A DNA stretch of 64,000 nucleotides from NCBI RefSeq assembly GCF_000620465.1, contig NZ_JIBE01000003.1:1364001-1428000 (forward strand), given 5' to 3'. Position 1 is the first letter of the stretch. Each line of letters opens with the position of its first letter. The notes under the pieces are model-generated. The model was not told the DNA's origin. It was given only the letters and a program-made list of their open reading frames with translations, and made no database searches. The DNA comes from Ralstonia sp. UNC404CL21Col. Lineage in GTDB: Bacteria > Pseudomonadota > Gammaproteobacteria > Burkholderiales > Burkholderiaceae. Position numbers and translations under genes: made by a program. Below are positions 18,082 to 26,275 of this stretch, one piece after another.

Positions 18082-18280
18082 CCCTGCCCTAGATGGCGCC
18101 TTGAATTTCTGTAAGCGGGTGGAAACAAGACGGGGAACTGTCTGAGCGAAGCGAGTTTTCCCCGTCTCCGCACAGTTACAAAAATCCAAGGGGAAGTCGC
18201 CATCTCGGGCGTGCCTTTCTTTGCTTAGCTTTCTTTGGCAAGACAAAGAAAGTAAGTCGGCCCCGCCAGGGGACGAAACA
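18082..18280 (-). repeat. Palindromic intergenic repeat, copy 2 (reverse)
   Basis: This is the reverse orientation of the unit at 16333. It starts CCCTGCCCTAGATGGCGCC and ends with CCAGGGGACGAAAC. The CTTTCTTTGGCAAGACAAAGAAAG hairpin and the palindrome around GTCTGAGCGAAGCGAG are kept with a few changes. Unusually it is inside an operon, between the ABC permease gene and the TolC-like gene, where it could reduce transcription of the last gene. Confidence 0.93.
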
Positions 18281-18334
18281 AGGGATGCACCACCAGCGTC
18301 AGCACGTCGAATCCACCGCGTCCACATAGCCACC

Positions 18335-19510
18335 TCAATCCAACGTCCTGCGATAAAACCGCAACGCCACCCCCAACACCACCACCGTAAACACCATCAA
18401 CGGCCAGATGCTCGGCCACAGCTCAAACCATCCATTGCCCTTGAGCAAAATGCCTCGCGTGAGTCGGTTGAAGTACGTCATGGGCAGCAGGTTGCCGATC
18501 ACCTGCGCCCACTTGGGCATGCCCACGAACGGAAACATGAAGCCCGAGAGCAGGATGTTCGGCAGGAAGTAGAAGAACGTCAGCTGCGTCGCCTGCAACT
18601 GGTTCTGCGCCAGCGACGACAGCGTGATCCCTACCGTCAGGCTCGCCACGATAAACAGCAGTGCCGACACGTAGACCATCCACACGCTGCCGACAAACGG
18701 CACGTGGAAAACGAAGAACGCCATCAGCAGAATGATGGTCACCTGCACCAGCCCGATGAAGATGTACGGGACGATCTTGCCCGTCATCACCTCCAGCGGA
18801 TGCACCGGCGTGGCGAGCAGGTTTTCCATCGTGCCGCGCTCGCGCTCGCGCGTCATGGCCAGGCCCGTCATCATCACCATGGTCATCGTCAGGATGGTGC
18901 CCATCAGGCCTGGGATGATGTTGTACTGCGTGATGCCTTCCGGGTTGTAGAGCTTGTGGATGCGCACATCGAATGGCGGCGCGGCACCGCTCGCGCTCGG
19001 GCCCGCGCCCGCACCTCCGGCCAGCGGCGACAGCGCACCCTTCATGTCCTTGTTGACGACGCCTTGCACCAGTTGCGAGAGCGACGCCACAGCCAGGCCG
19101 GTAGCGGCAGGGTCGGTGGCATCGGCTTCCACGAGCAGCGAGGGTTTCTCTCCGCGCACGAGCCGGCGCGTGAAGTCCGGCGGGATGGACACGACAAACT
19201 GCAACTGTCCCTTGGCCAGCGCTTCGCGCCCCGCGGTTTCGTCGACCAGCGTGGTCGTCAGGTCGAAGTAGTCGGAGTTGCGCATGCTGGCCAGGAAGCT
19301 GCGCGTGAACTCGCTCTGGTCTGCGGCAATCACGCCGGTCAGCAGATGCTTCGGGTCGGCGTTGATGGCAAAGCCGAACAGGAACAGCTGCATGATCGGA
19401 ATGCCGATCATCATGGCGAACGTCACGCGGTCACGGCGCAGTTGCAGGAACTCCTTGAGCACCACGCTCCACCAGCGCACCAACGAAAACCGATTGCCGT
19501 CCGCCTTCAT
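18335..19510 (-). CDS. ABC-2 type multidrug export permease (YbhS/YbhR-like)
   Basis: This is the membrane subunit of an ABC-2 exporter. The 391-residue protein has one N-terminal transmembrane segment (MIGIPIMQLFLFGFAIN), a large periplasmic region to about 190, and five further membrane segments in the C-terminal half. TRERERGTMENLLATPV marks the ABC2 coupling region. The ATG at 19510 overlaps the stop of the ATPase gene (ATGA), showing translational coupling; the longer open frame upstream is not used. E. coli YbhG-YbhF-YbhS-YbhR is a close organisational parallel, but only one permease is present here, so it probably works as a homodimer. Confidence 0.92.
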   Translation of the reverse strand: MKADGNRFSLVRWWSVVLKEFLQLRRDRVTFAMMIGIPIMQLFLFGFAINADPKHLLTGVIAADQSEFTRSFLASMRNSDYFDLTTTLVDETAGREALAKGQLQFVVSIPPDFTRRLVRGEKPSLLVEADATDPAATGLAVASLSQLVQGVVNKDMKGALSPLAGGAGAGPSASGAAPPFDVRIHKLYNPEGITQYNIIPGLMGTILTMTMVMMTGLAMTRERERGTMENLLATPVHPLEVMTGKIVPYIFIGLVQVTIILLMAFFVFHVPFVGSVWMVYVSALLFIVASLTVGITLSSLAQNQLQATQLTFFYFLPNILLSGFMFPFVGMPKWAQVIGNLLPMTYFNRLTRGILLKGNGWFELWPSIWPLMVFTVVVLGVALRFYRRTLD

Positions 19511-20478
19511 GGCTGCGCCCCGTAGTTGTCGGAGGAGCGCTTCATCATGTGGATGAACACGTCTTCGAGGCCCGTGTCGATCGGCTCGGCGCGCGTGCCG
19601 GATTCTCCGGCGAGCTTGCGGAGCGTGCCCTCCAGGGCTTGGGCATCGGCCCCGGTCACGTGCAGCACCGAACCAAACGCGACGGTCTGATCCACGCCGG
19701 GCTGCCCTTCCAGCTTGCGGCCCAGTTCCACTAGATTGCCGCCCGAAACCGACCATGTCGACAGATGCTGTGCGGCGATCACCTCATCGGCGGTGCCGTG
19801 CGCGAGCAGTTCGCCATACGCGATGTAGGCGAGCTTGTGGCAGCGCTCGGCTTCGTCCATGTAGTGCGTGCTGACGAGCACCGAGATGCCTTCCGCCGCC
19901 AGCCGGTGCAGTTCTTCCCAGAAGTCGCGGCGCGCTTTCGGGTCCACGCCGGCGGTGGGTTCATCGAGCAGCAGCAGCTCAGGCTTGTGGAGCATGCACG
20001 CGGCCAGCGCCAGACGTTGCTTCCAGCCGCCCGACAGCGAACCCGCCAGTTGCTTGGCACGCGAGGCCAGCCCAAGATGCTCCAGCGCATGGTCCACCAC
20101 CTCGCGCCGATTGGGCATCTCGTACAGGCGCGCGACGAAGTCCAGATTCTCGCGAATCGAAAGATCGTCCCAATACGAGAACCGCTGCGTCATGTAGCCG
20201 ACGCGCCGCTTGATCTGCGCAGACTCTTTAAGGATGTCGTAACCGAGGCAGGAGCCGCTGCCGCTGTCGGGCGTCAGCAGCCCGCACATCATCCGGATCG
20301 ACGTGGTCTTGCCGCTGCCGTTGGGGCCGAGAAAACCAAAGATCTCGCCGCGCGCGACTTGCATGGAGAGGTCTTTCACAACGTGCTTGTCGCCGAAGTG
20401 CTTGTTCAGGCCATGCACGTCGATGGCGTAGTCGCCGGTACGTGTGTGCGGTTGACCGTCGTGGCTGGCAGCGCTCAT
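19507..20478 (-). CDS. ABC exporter ATP-binding protein
   Basis: This is the ATPase that drives the ABC-2 exporter. The protein (323 residues from ATG 20478) has Walker A GPNGSGKTT, the ABC signature LSGGWKQRL, Walker B LLLLDEPTAG and the switch histidine in STHYMDEAE. Unlike E. coli YbhF, which has two fused ATPase domains, this is a single domain; the C-terminal 80 residues are an ABC-exporter tail. The start overlaps the HlyD stop and the stop overlaps the permease start, both as ATGA. These overlaps make the HlyD-ATPase-permease block a tightly coupled operon. Confidence 0.95.
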   Translation of the reverse strand: MSAASHDGQPHTRTGDYAIDVHGLNKHFGDKHVVKDLSMQVARGEIFGFLGPNGSGKTTSIRMMCGLLTPDSGSGSCLGYDILKESAQIKRRVGYMTQRFSYWDDLSIRENLDFVARLYEMPNRREVVDHALEHLGLASRAKQLAGSLSGGWKQRLALAACMLHKPELLLLDEPTAGVDPKARRDFWEELHRLAAEGISVLVSTHYMDEAERCHKLAYIAYGELLAHGTADEVIAAQHLSTWSVSGGNLVELGRKLEGQPGVDQTVAFGSVLHVTGADAQALEGTLRKLAGESGTRAEPIDTGLEDVFIHMMKRSSDNYGAQP

Positions 20479-21449
20479 GGCAGCGTGACCTCCACGGGCT
20501 GGCCCGGGCGCAGCTTCGGACCGTCGGCCGCAGCCGGCCGCGCTTCCACCATGAAGACCAGCTTTTCGCGCGTCGCGTTGCTGTAGATGACGGGCGGCGT
20601 GTATTCGGCTTCGGTGGCGATGTAGGTGACGGTGGCGTTGATATCCGCCGCGCAGCCATCGCAGTGCAGGCGCGCGGCTTGCCCCGGCTTGAGCGCGCCG
20701 ACCACGCCTTGCGGCACGAAGAAGCGCACTTTCACGTTGGCCGGCGGCAGCATCCGCACCACGGGGCTGCCGGGGCCAACCCACTCGCCTTCGCGATACA
20801 GCGTGTCGAACACGAGACCGCCCTGCGTAGCCTTCTGCGCTTTCTGATCGAGCCGCCACTGCGCTTGCGCCACCGCCGCACGCGCGGCTTCCACCTGCGC
20901 GGATTGCGCGCGAATCTGGTCATTGCGCGCCGGCAACTGGGCGATGCGCAGCTGGTTGGTCAACTCACGCACGCGCTGCGCATTGGTCTGCGCAGTCGAG
21001 CGGCTTGCATCGAGCTGCGATTGCGCGATGCCACCTGCGCGGAACTGCGCTTCGTCACGCGCGAGCTGCGTCGACGAAAGCTTGTCCGCCGCCACCGCCT
21101 GGGCCAGTTGCGCGCGCACCGCGTCCACCTCCGGCACGCGCTTGCCGACGTTCAGATCGGCGAGTTGCGCTTCGGCGCCTTGCAGTTGCGCGGCGGCCTG
21201 CTGGCGGGCCGCCGTCTCATCCACCGATTCCAGTACGAAGAGCGGCGCACCCGCGTTGACGGTCTGCCCGCGCTGCACGCCGAGATGTTCGAGCCGCCCG
21301 CCCACCGGCGAGGCCACGTAGACGAACTCGCCTTCCACATAGCCCTGGTAGGTGCGGTCGTCGTGTTTGGCGCAGCCCGCCAGCACGATGGCTGCGGCCG
21401 ATGCCGCCGCCAAAGACCCTGCCCTACCCATGCACAACGCTTGCCGCAT
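20475..21449 (-). CDS. HlyD-family membrane-fusion (adaptor) protein, probable lipoprotein
   Basis: The adaptor joins the inner-membrane ABC exporter to the outer-membrane duct across the periplasm. From ATG 21449 (GGAGGG upstream) it is 324 residues. The signal ends in IVLAGC, a lipobox, so it is probably a lipoprotein. The biotinyl-lipoyl half motif GGRLEHLGVQRGQTVNAG follows, then a coiled-coil hairpin (about 90-200), then a beta-barrel part. It resembles YbhG of E. coli in setting. It follows the TetR gene by 49 bp and precedes the ATPase gene with an ATGA overlap. Confidence 0.9.
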   Translation of the reverse strand: MRQALCMGRAGSLAAASAAAIVLAGCAKHDDRTYQGYVEGEFVYVASPVGGRLEHLGVQRGQTVNAGAPLFVLESVDETAARQQAAAQLQGAEAQLADLNVGKRVPEVDAVRAQLAQAVAADKLSSTQLARDEAQFRAGGIAQSQLDASRSTAQTNAQRVRELTNQLRIAQLPARNDQIRAQSAQVEAARAAVAQAQWRLDQKAQKATQGGLVFDTLYREGEWVGPGSPVVRMLPPANVKVRFFVPQGVVGALKPGQAARLHCDGCAADINATVTYIATEAEYTPPVIYSNATREKLVFMVEARPAAADGPKLRPGQPVEVTLP

Positions 21450-21498
21450 ACCGCCCTCCGCGGGATTCGATTGATGCGATTGACCTGCCGTGTACGCC

Positions 21499-22263
21499 CT
21501 ACTCGCGCCCCTTGCTCTTTGGCTTGGACTTGGGCTTCGATTTCGATTTCCGCTTGGCTGATTTCCCGTCGGCTTGCTCCGCCGTGGCGACGGGCCCGAT
21601 GCCATGCAGCAGCAGCGCCGCCACATGCCGACCGATGTCCTCGTCGCTGACCCGATCCGCCAGCGGCAGGCGGCCCCACAGCGCGCGCGTCGCCAGCGGC
21701 AGCATCGCCAGGCCGATCAACGACACCATCACCAGCGGCGGCTGCAAAGACGCGTTCACCGCGCCGGCGGCCTGCGCGCGCGCAATGCGGTCGACCAGCA
21801 ACGTGGCACGCTCCAGCGCGATGCGTGCAAACACACGCTCGCGCAACTGCCCGCCCTCGCTGGCGATCTCGCGAATCCACAGCGTCGGAAACCATGGCGT
21901 GGCCGTCGCCACTGCGACCATGCGCTGCGCCACGCCGGCCACCGTCTGCGCAAGGTCGGGCAGATGGGCGTCGTCGGCGATGATCGCCAGTGCCGGACCC
22001 GTCACCTGATCGATCAACGGACGGATGCGCCCTTCCACCACAGCGTCGAGCAATTGATCGCGCGTCTTGAAGTGGTAATGCACCATCGGCGCCGTCACCC
22101 CGGCTTCGCGGGCGATGGCAGCAAGCGTGGTCGGGCCGACGCCGTCGCGCGCAAATAACGTGACGGCAATGTCGAGCAGGCGGTCGCGGAGGTCGTCGTG
22201 CGTTGCGCCATCCTGGCGGCGGGGGCGGCCGGGGCCGCGAGGGGAAGGTTTGCGGGCTGCCAT
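21499..22263 (-). CDS. TetR-family repressor (CecR-like) of the efflux operon
   Basis: The 254-residue protein has an N-terminal helix-turn-helix (about 25-70; TTLAAIAREAGVTAPMVHYHFKTR) and a ligand-binding C-terminal domain. It heads the operon with the HlyD, ATPase, permease and TolC genes, as CecR does for ybhGFSR in E. coli, so it is presumably an autorepressor that responds to an exported compound. The last 20 residues form an unusual Lys/Ser/Pro repeat tail (KSKSKPKSKPKSKG), which may be disordered and bind DNA or RNA nonspecifically. A palindrome just upstream of the ATG is a likely operator. Confidence 0.9.
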   Translation of the reverse strand: MAARKPSPRGPGRPRRQDGATHDDLRDRLLDIAVTLFARDGVGPTTLAAIAREAGVTAPMVHYHFKTRDQLLDAVVEGRIRPLIDQVTGPALAIIADDAHLPDLAQTVAGVAQRMVAVATATPWFPTLWIREIASEGGQLRERVFARIALERATLLVDRIARAQAAGAVNASLQPPLVMVSLIGLAMLPLATRALWGRLPLADRVSDEDIGRHVAALLLHGIGPVATAEQADGKSAKRKSKSKPKSKPKSKGRE

Positions 22264-22272
22264 GCCGCGAAT

Positions 22273-22290
22273 ATTAATTGTCGAATTAAT
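22273..22290. promoter_or_regulatory. Candidate TetR operator
   Basis: ATTAATT and AATTAAT form a perfect inverted repeat around GTCG, starting 10 bp upstream of the TetR start codon. The AT-rich palindrome stands out from the GC-rich surroundings. Autorepression of the efflux operon is inferred from its place. Confidence 0.5.
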
Positions 22291-22349
22291 TAATTTCAAG
22301 GCGGCAATTGGCGTCTCGCAGATCAGCCAGGAACGGGACGGCCGCGCGG

Positions 22350-23273
22350 CTAACCGCGCGCCGCTGCATCCAGTTGCGCAAGCCGCACCAGCAAGCGGTC
22401 TTGCGCTTCGCTTGGGAAGCTCGATGTGCGGCGCACGGCAAACACGGTGTTGAGGCAGCGTCGCGTTGCGATTGGGCGCACAACGTGCAGGCGCCCACGC
22501 TCCACTGCCTCCTGAATGGCATGCAGCGGCAGCACCGACCAGCCCATGCCAGCCTCCACCAAGGTGCTCACCTCTTCCAGGTCGGACACGTGATGTGCGC
22601 TGACGGTCGTCTCGGGCATGCGCCGGAACAGCGCCTTGAACCACAGCCCGTAGACCGCATCGGATTCGTCGTAGGTGACGAAGGGCAGCGCCGCGCAATC
22701 AGCCAGCGTGCGGGGTGCAGCGTGCTCACGCAGTGCGCGGGCACTGCAGGCCAACACGAACTCTTCGGTATAGACGGCGTGGTGCTCAAACAGGCGCGAC
22801 GTGCGCGGCGTGTAGACGAACCCAAGATCGGCGCGGCCGGATTCGACGTGGCTGAAGACCTCTTCGTCGCTGCCGAAGGCGAGTTCCAGGCGTACATCGT
22901 CCAACAGCGGCGCGTCGGATTCGGGCGACGGCGTCAGGAGCGCCGGCATCAGCACATAGCGCCCGAAGCTGGAGCCGCTCGCCAGCTTGAGCGACACGCG
23001 CTCCATCTCGCCGCTGTGCAAGGCGGCGCGCAGTTCATCCAGCCCGGCAAACGCATCGCGGCACCACGCACGCACCGACGTGCCGGCGCGCGTGAGCACG
23101 AGCTTGCGCCCCGAACGCTCGAACAAGGGCACGCCGAGCCACTGCTCCAGTTGCCGCATCTGGTACGACAGCGCCGGTTGCGACACGGCCAGGCGGTCTG
23201 CGGCACGCACGAAGCTGCCCTCGTTGGCGACGGTCAGGAAGCTATGCAGATAACGCAGCGGCGAGTGCGACAT
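22350..23273 (-). CDS. LysR-family regulator of arginine catabolic genes
   Basis: The 307-residue protein has the LysR helix-turn-helix (GSFVRAADRLAVSQPALSYQMRQLEQWLGVPLFER, positions about 20-53) and a periplasmic-binding-like effector domain from about 90. It is divergent from the ornithine aminotransferase and arginase genes with a 118-bp gap, the usual arrangement of a LysR activator and its target. The effector is probably arginine or ornithine, by context only. The N-terminal order and size are ordinary for the family. Confidence 0.9.
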   Translation of the reverse strand: MSHSPLRYLHSFLTVANEGSFVRAADRLAVSQPALSYQMRQLEQWLGVPLFERSGRKLVLTRAGTSVRAWCRDAFAGLDELRAALHSGEMERVSLKLASGSSFGRYVLMPALLTPSPESDAPLLDDVRLELAFGSDEEVFSHVESGRADLGFVYTPRTSRLFEHHAVYTEEFVLACSARALREHAAPRTLADCAALPFVTYDESDAVYGLWFKALFRRMPETTVSAHHVSDLEEVSTLVEAGMGWSVLPLHAIQEAVERGRLHVVRPIATRRCLNTVFAVRRTSSFPSEAQDRLLVRLAQLDAAARG

Positions 23274-23286
23274 GGCGCCTCAATTC

Positions 23287-23328
23287 ATCAAATTTTTGGA
23301 TCGAAAAACGAAAAACATTCGATTTGAT
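23287..23328. promoter_or_regulatory. Nested inverted repeats, candidate LysR binding region
   Basis: ATCAAAT (23287-23293) is matched by ATTTGAT (23322-23328), and inside them ATCGAA (23300-23305) by TTCGAT (23318-23323). The site lies in the gap between the divergent LysR and ornithine aminotransferase genes. Its AT content and symmetry suit a LysR recognition and activation site. Confidence 0.42.
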
Positions 23329-23391
23329 TTCAAGTCTGTCAGATCGCACAATCCGCCGCAAGTGAACGACCGATCCAGGCAGGAGGCCATC

Positions 23392-24618
23392 ATGACGACC
23401 GCAATGCAACATCCGAGCTATGCATTGGAAGACCGTTACGGCGCACGCAACTACGCGCCCTTGCCCGTCATGCTGGAACGCGGCGAAGGCGTGTGGCTCT
23501 TCGATACGGATGGCCGGCGCTACCTCGACATGATGTCGGCGTACTCGGCGGTCAGCTTCGGTCATTCGCATCCGAAACTCGTTGCAGCGCTGATAGAGCA
23601 AGCGGGCCGCCTGACGCTCACGTCGCGCGCATTCCACAACGTCGAGCTGGGCCCCTTCCTGGCCGACGTCTGCCGCATCACGCGCATGGACCGCGCGCTA
23701 CCCATGAACACCGGCGCCGAGGCCGTCGAAACCGCCATCAAGGCGGCCCGCAAATGGGCACGCGACGTGAAGGGCCTGGCGCCCGAGGCGGCCGAGATCA
23801 TCGTCTTCGAGAACAATTTCCACGGCCGCACGACGACCATCGTCGGGTTCTCCTCGCACGATCAATATCGCTACGGATTCGGCCCGTTCGCGGCGGGCTT
23901 CCGACGCATTCCGTTTGGCGACGCCGATGCGCTGCGTGCCGCCATCGGGCCCAACACCGGCGCCATCCTCATGGAACCTGTGCAAGGCGAAGGCGGCATC
24001 GTCGAACCGCCTCCTGGCTACTTGAAACTCGCACGCGAACTCGCCACCCGGCACAACGTGCTGCTGATCTGCGACGAGGTGCAAACAGGCCTCGGCCGCA
24101 CCGGCGATGTGCTCGCGAGCTGGCATGAAGGCGTTGACGCCGACCTAGTGGTGCTGGGCAAGGCGCTCGGCGGCGGCATGGTGCCCGTGTCAGCCATCGC
24201 AGGACGCGAGGCGGTCATCGGCGTGTTTCGGCCGGGGGACCACGGCTCCACGTTTGGCGGCAACCCGCTCGCGGCGCACATCGGACGGGCGGCACTTGCC
24301 TTGCTGATGGAAGAACAACTGCCACAGCGTGCCGCGCGCGTGGGCGCAGCGTTCATCAATGAACTGAAAACGCTGGTCGGCCATGGCGTGCGGCAGGTGC
24401 GCGGACGCGGCTTGTTGATCGGCCTGCAGCTCGACGCCGACATCGACGCACACGACTTCGCCTTCGCGCTGGCCGAGCGCGGCGTGCTGACCAAGGACAC
24501 CAACGGCAACGTGGTCCGCCTGACACCGCCGCTGGTGATTGGCGAGGCCGAACTGGCACTGGCGCTGGAGGCCATCCGCCAGACGCTGGCAGGGTGGCCG
24601 CGCCGCAAGGTGGCGTGA
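23392..24618 (+). CDS. rocD: Ornithine--oxo-acid aminotransferase
   Basis: The enzyme moves the delta-amino group of ornithine to 2-oxoglutarate, giving glutamate semialdehyde, with PLP. The protein (408 residues from ATG 23392) begins after a strong AGGAGG. It has class-III aminotransferase features: NTGAEAVETAIKAARKW (phosphate site, 106-122), the ICDEVQTGLGRTG aspartate (about 226-238) and the PLP lysine K257 in LGKALGGG. Arginase follows 25 bp later, so both steps from arginine to glutamate semialdehyde are in one transcript under the divergent LysR. Length and motifs are close to RocD enzymes; acetylornithine aminotransferase is less likely given the partner. Confidence 0.92.
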   Translation: MTTAMQHPSYALEDRYGARNYAPLPVMLERGEGVWLFDTDGRRYLDMMSAYSAVSFGHSHPKLVAALIEQAGRLTLTSRAFHNVELGPFLADVCRITRMDRALPMNTGAEAVETAIKAARKWARDVKGLAPEAAEIIVFENNFHGRTTTIVGFSSHDQYRYGFGPFAAGFRRIPFGDADALRAAIGPNTGAILMEPVQGEGGIVEPPPGYLKLARELATRHNVLLICDEVQTGLGRTGDVLASWHEGVDADLVVLGKALGGGMVPVSAIAGREAVIGVFRPGDHGSTFGGNPLAAHIGRAALALLMEEQLPQRAARVGAAFINELKTLVGHGVRQVRGRGLLIGLQLDADIDAHDFAFALAERGVLTKDTNGNVVRLTPPLVIGEAELALALEAIRQTLAGWPRRKVA

Positions 24619-24643
24619 CGGAAGAACTTGCAAGGGGAGTGAC

Positions 24644-25573
24644 ATGACCATCATCGATCTGATCGGCGCGGCCATCGGCTGCGGCGCGCAAGACGACGGC
24701 TGCAAGGACGGCCCGCGTGCGCTGCTGGAAGCCGGCGCGCTGGCGCGGTTGCAGACGCCGGACACGCACGCTGCGCTCGTGCACGACATCGAACTGGCGA
24801 CGTCGGCCGGGCACAGCCGCTCGGCGCGCCTGGCCGCGCTCCCGGGCGTGGCCGGCTTCTCGCGCGCGCTTGGCGATGCAACCGCGCACAGCGTGCACCA
24901 GGGGCATGTGCCCGTGATCATCGGCGGCGATCACTCGTGCGCCATCGGCACGTGGTCAGGCGTGGCGAACGCCTTGCGGCCGAAGGGTCCGCTCGGCCTG
25001 ATCTGGATCGACGCCCATCTCGACAGCCACACGCCGCAGACGAGCGATTCCGGCGCCATCCACGGCATGCCGCTGGCGGCACTGCTCGGCCACGGCGCGG
25101 CGGCCCTCACGCAAATCCGCGATGCCGCGCCGAAGCTGTTGCCGGAACACGTCGTGGTGATCGGCGCGCGCAGCTACGAGCCCGCCGAACGCGCGTTGCT
25201 GGATCTGCTTGGCGTGCGCGTCGTCGACGCCGCCGAAGTGGCACGCAACGGCCTGCGCGCCGTCATGGCCGACGCCATCCGCCAGGTCAAATCGGGCACC
25301 GCGGCCTTTGGCGTGACACTGGATCTGGATGCCTTCGACCCCGCCGTCGCACCCGGCGTGGGCACGCCCGAAACAGATGGACTCACCGCACACGGCATGG
25401 CACAGGCACTCGCCGCTTGCGCGCGCGACGCACGTTTCGCCGCATTCGAACTGGTGGAATACAACCCGCGCCACGACAAGGGCGGGATCACAGCGCATCT
25501 GGCCCTGGACCTGCTGGCCAGCGTCGCAGGCGCGTTGCACGCCCAGCGCCGCGAATACGCGACGGCGGCTTAA
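24644..25573 (+). CDS. rocF: Arginase
   Basis: Arginase hydrolyses arginine to ornithine and urea with a two-Mn centre. The 309-residue protein has the metal motifs GGDHS (94-98, H97), DAHLDSH (123-129) and DLDAFDP (about 225-231). A ribosome site (GGGGAG) lies before the ATG. It sits 25 bp after the ornithine aminotransferase gene, so the product ornithine feeds directly into its partner. Agmatinase-like ureohydrolases have the same motifs; the operon favours arginase. The gene ends before a repeat copy that separates it from folB. Confidence 0.9.
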   Translation: MTIIDLIGAAIGCGAQDDGCKDGPRALLEAGALARLQTPDTHAALVHDIELATSAGHSRSARLAALPGVAGFSRALGDATAHSVHQGHVPVIIGGDHSCAIGTWSGVANALRPKGPLGLIWIDAHLDSHTPQTSDSGAIHGMPLAALLGHGAAALTQIRDAAPKLLPEHVVVIGARSYEPAERALLDLLGVRVVDAAEVARNGLRAVMADAIRQVKSGTAAFGVTLDLDAFDPAVAPGVGTPETDGLTAHGMAQALAACARDARFAAFELVEYNPRHDKGGITAHLALDLLASVAGALHAQRREYATAA

Positions 25574-25624
25574 GCCGCCAAACCGCAGGCACCAACGCCC
25601 GCACACCAACGGTCTGGCCGTTGA

Positions 25625-25820
25625 TGCCCTAGATGGCGCCTTGAATTTCTGTTGCAGGGAGGAAAAAGAAGGGAGGCCTGTCTGAGCGCAGCGAGTTTGC
25701 CTCCCTTCCCTGCCTGCGACATAAATTCAAGGAGGGGGTCGCCATCTCGGGCGCGCCTTTCTTTGCTTACTTTCTTTGGCAAGACAAAGAAAGTGAGTCG
25801 CCCCCGGCAGGGGGTGAAAC
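25625..25820 (-). repeat. Palindromic intergenic repeat, copy 3 (reverse)
   Basis: This is the same unit as at 18082, in the same orientation, from TGCCCTAGATGGCGCC to GGGGGTGAAAC. Hairpin and core palindrome are intact. It fills most of the 279-bp gap between the convergent arginase and folB genes. Confidence 0.93.
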
Positions 25821-25852
25821 AAGGGACGCTCCACGAGCATCAAAAAAAGCCC

Positions 25853-26251
25853 TCAGCCCGACTCTTTAATCCGAAACACCTCAACACCCACGGATTCGCA
25901 ATCCGGATACACATCCGGCTTCTCCGTCGACACCCGCGCAGCCAGCACATGCGGATGCTTGAGCATCGCCGTCAGCACGTCATCGCACAGCGTTTCCTGC
26001 AAGTGAATATGACCTTGCGCCATACGCCGCGCCACAGTGTCACGCATGAAGTCGTAATCCACCACTTCATGCAGCTTGTCTTCCGTGGGCGACGAATGCT
26101 CCAGCGGCACGTACAGCTCGATGTTGATCAGGACGCGCTGCTCGCCCTTCTTCTCGAATTCATGCACGCCGATGTTGATCTGCACTTCGTAGTTGCGCAG
26201 AAACATGCGGCGGCAGTGCGACAGGCGCGGGTGGGATAGCAGGGAAAGCAT
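25853..26251 (-). CDS. folB: Dihydroneopterin aldolase family protein
   Basis: FolB converts dihydroneopterin to 6-hydroxymethyl-dihydropterin in folate synthesis. The 132-residue protein has the family's small T-fold: RNYEVQINIGVHEFEKKGEQRV at about 19-40 and the C-terminal catalytic part around PDVYPDCESVGVEVFR. It follows the pteridine reductase gene by 24 bp on the same strand. The first 14 residues (MLSLLSHPRLSHCR) may be extra; ATG at residue 16 is an alternative start. Confidence 0.88.
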   Translation of the reverse strand: MLSLLSHPRLSHCRRMFLRNYEVQINIGVHEFEKKGEQRVLINIELYVPLEHSSPTEDKLHEVVDYDFMRDTVARRMAQGHIHLQETLCDDVLTAMLKHPHVLAARVSTEKPDVYPDCESVGVEVFRIKESG

Positions 26252-26275
26252 GGGAGCGTCCGGGGGAGGAGTTGT

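Noticed and set aside
18048-18333. N-terminal extension of the TolC-like protein through the repeat
   Set aside because: The extension is translated repeat DNA and precedes a complete lipoprotein signal.
19510-19756. N-terminal extension of the ABC permease
   Set aside because: It would overlap the ATPase gene; the ATGA overlap gives a better start.
23272-23391. Longer N-terminus for ornithine aminotransferase from 23272
   Set aside because: It would overlap the LysR start and the operator region; the AGGAGG before 23392 decides the start.
25570-25782. Small conserved protein MPKKVSKERRARDGDPLL... seen in several repeat copies
   Set aside because: It recurs only because the intergenic repeat recurs; no ribosome site and the frame breaks in other copies.
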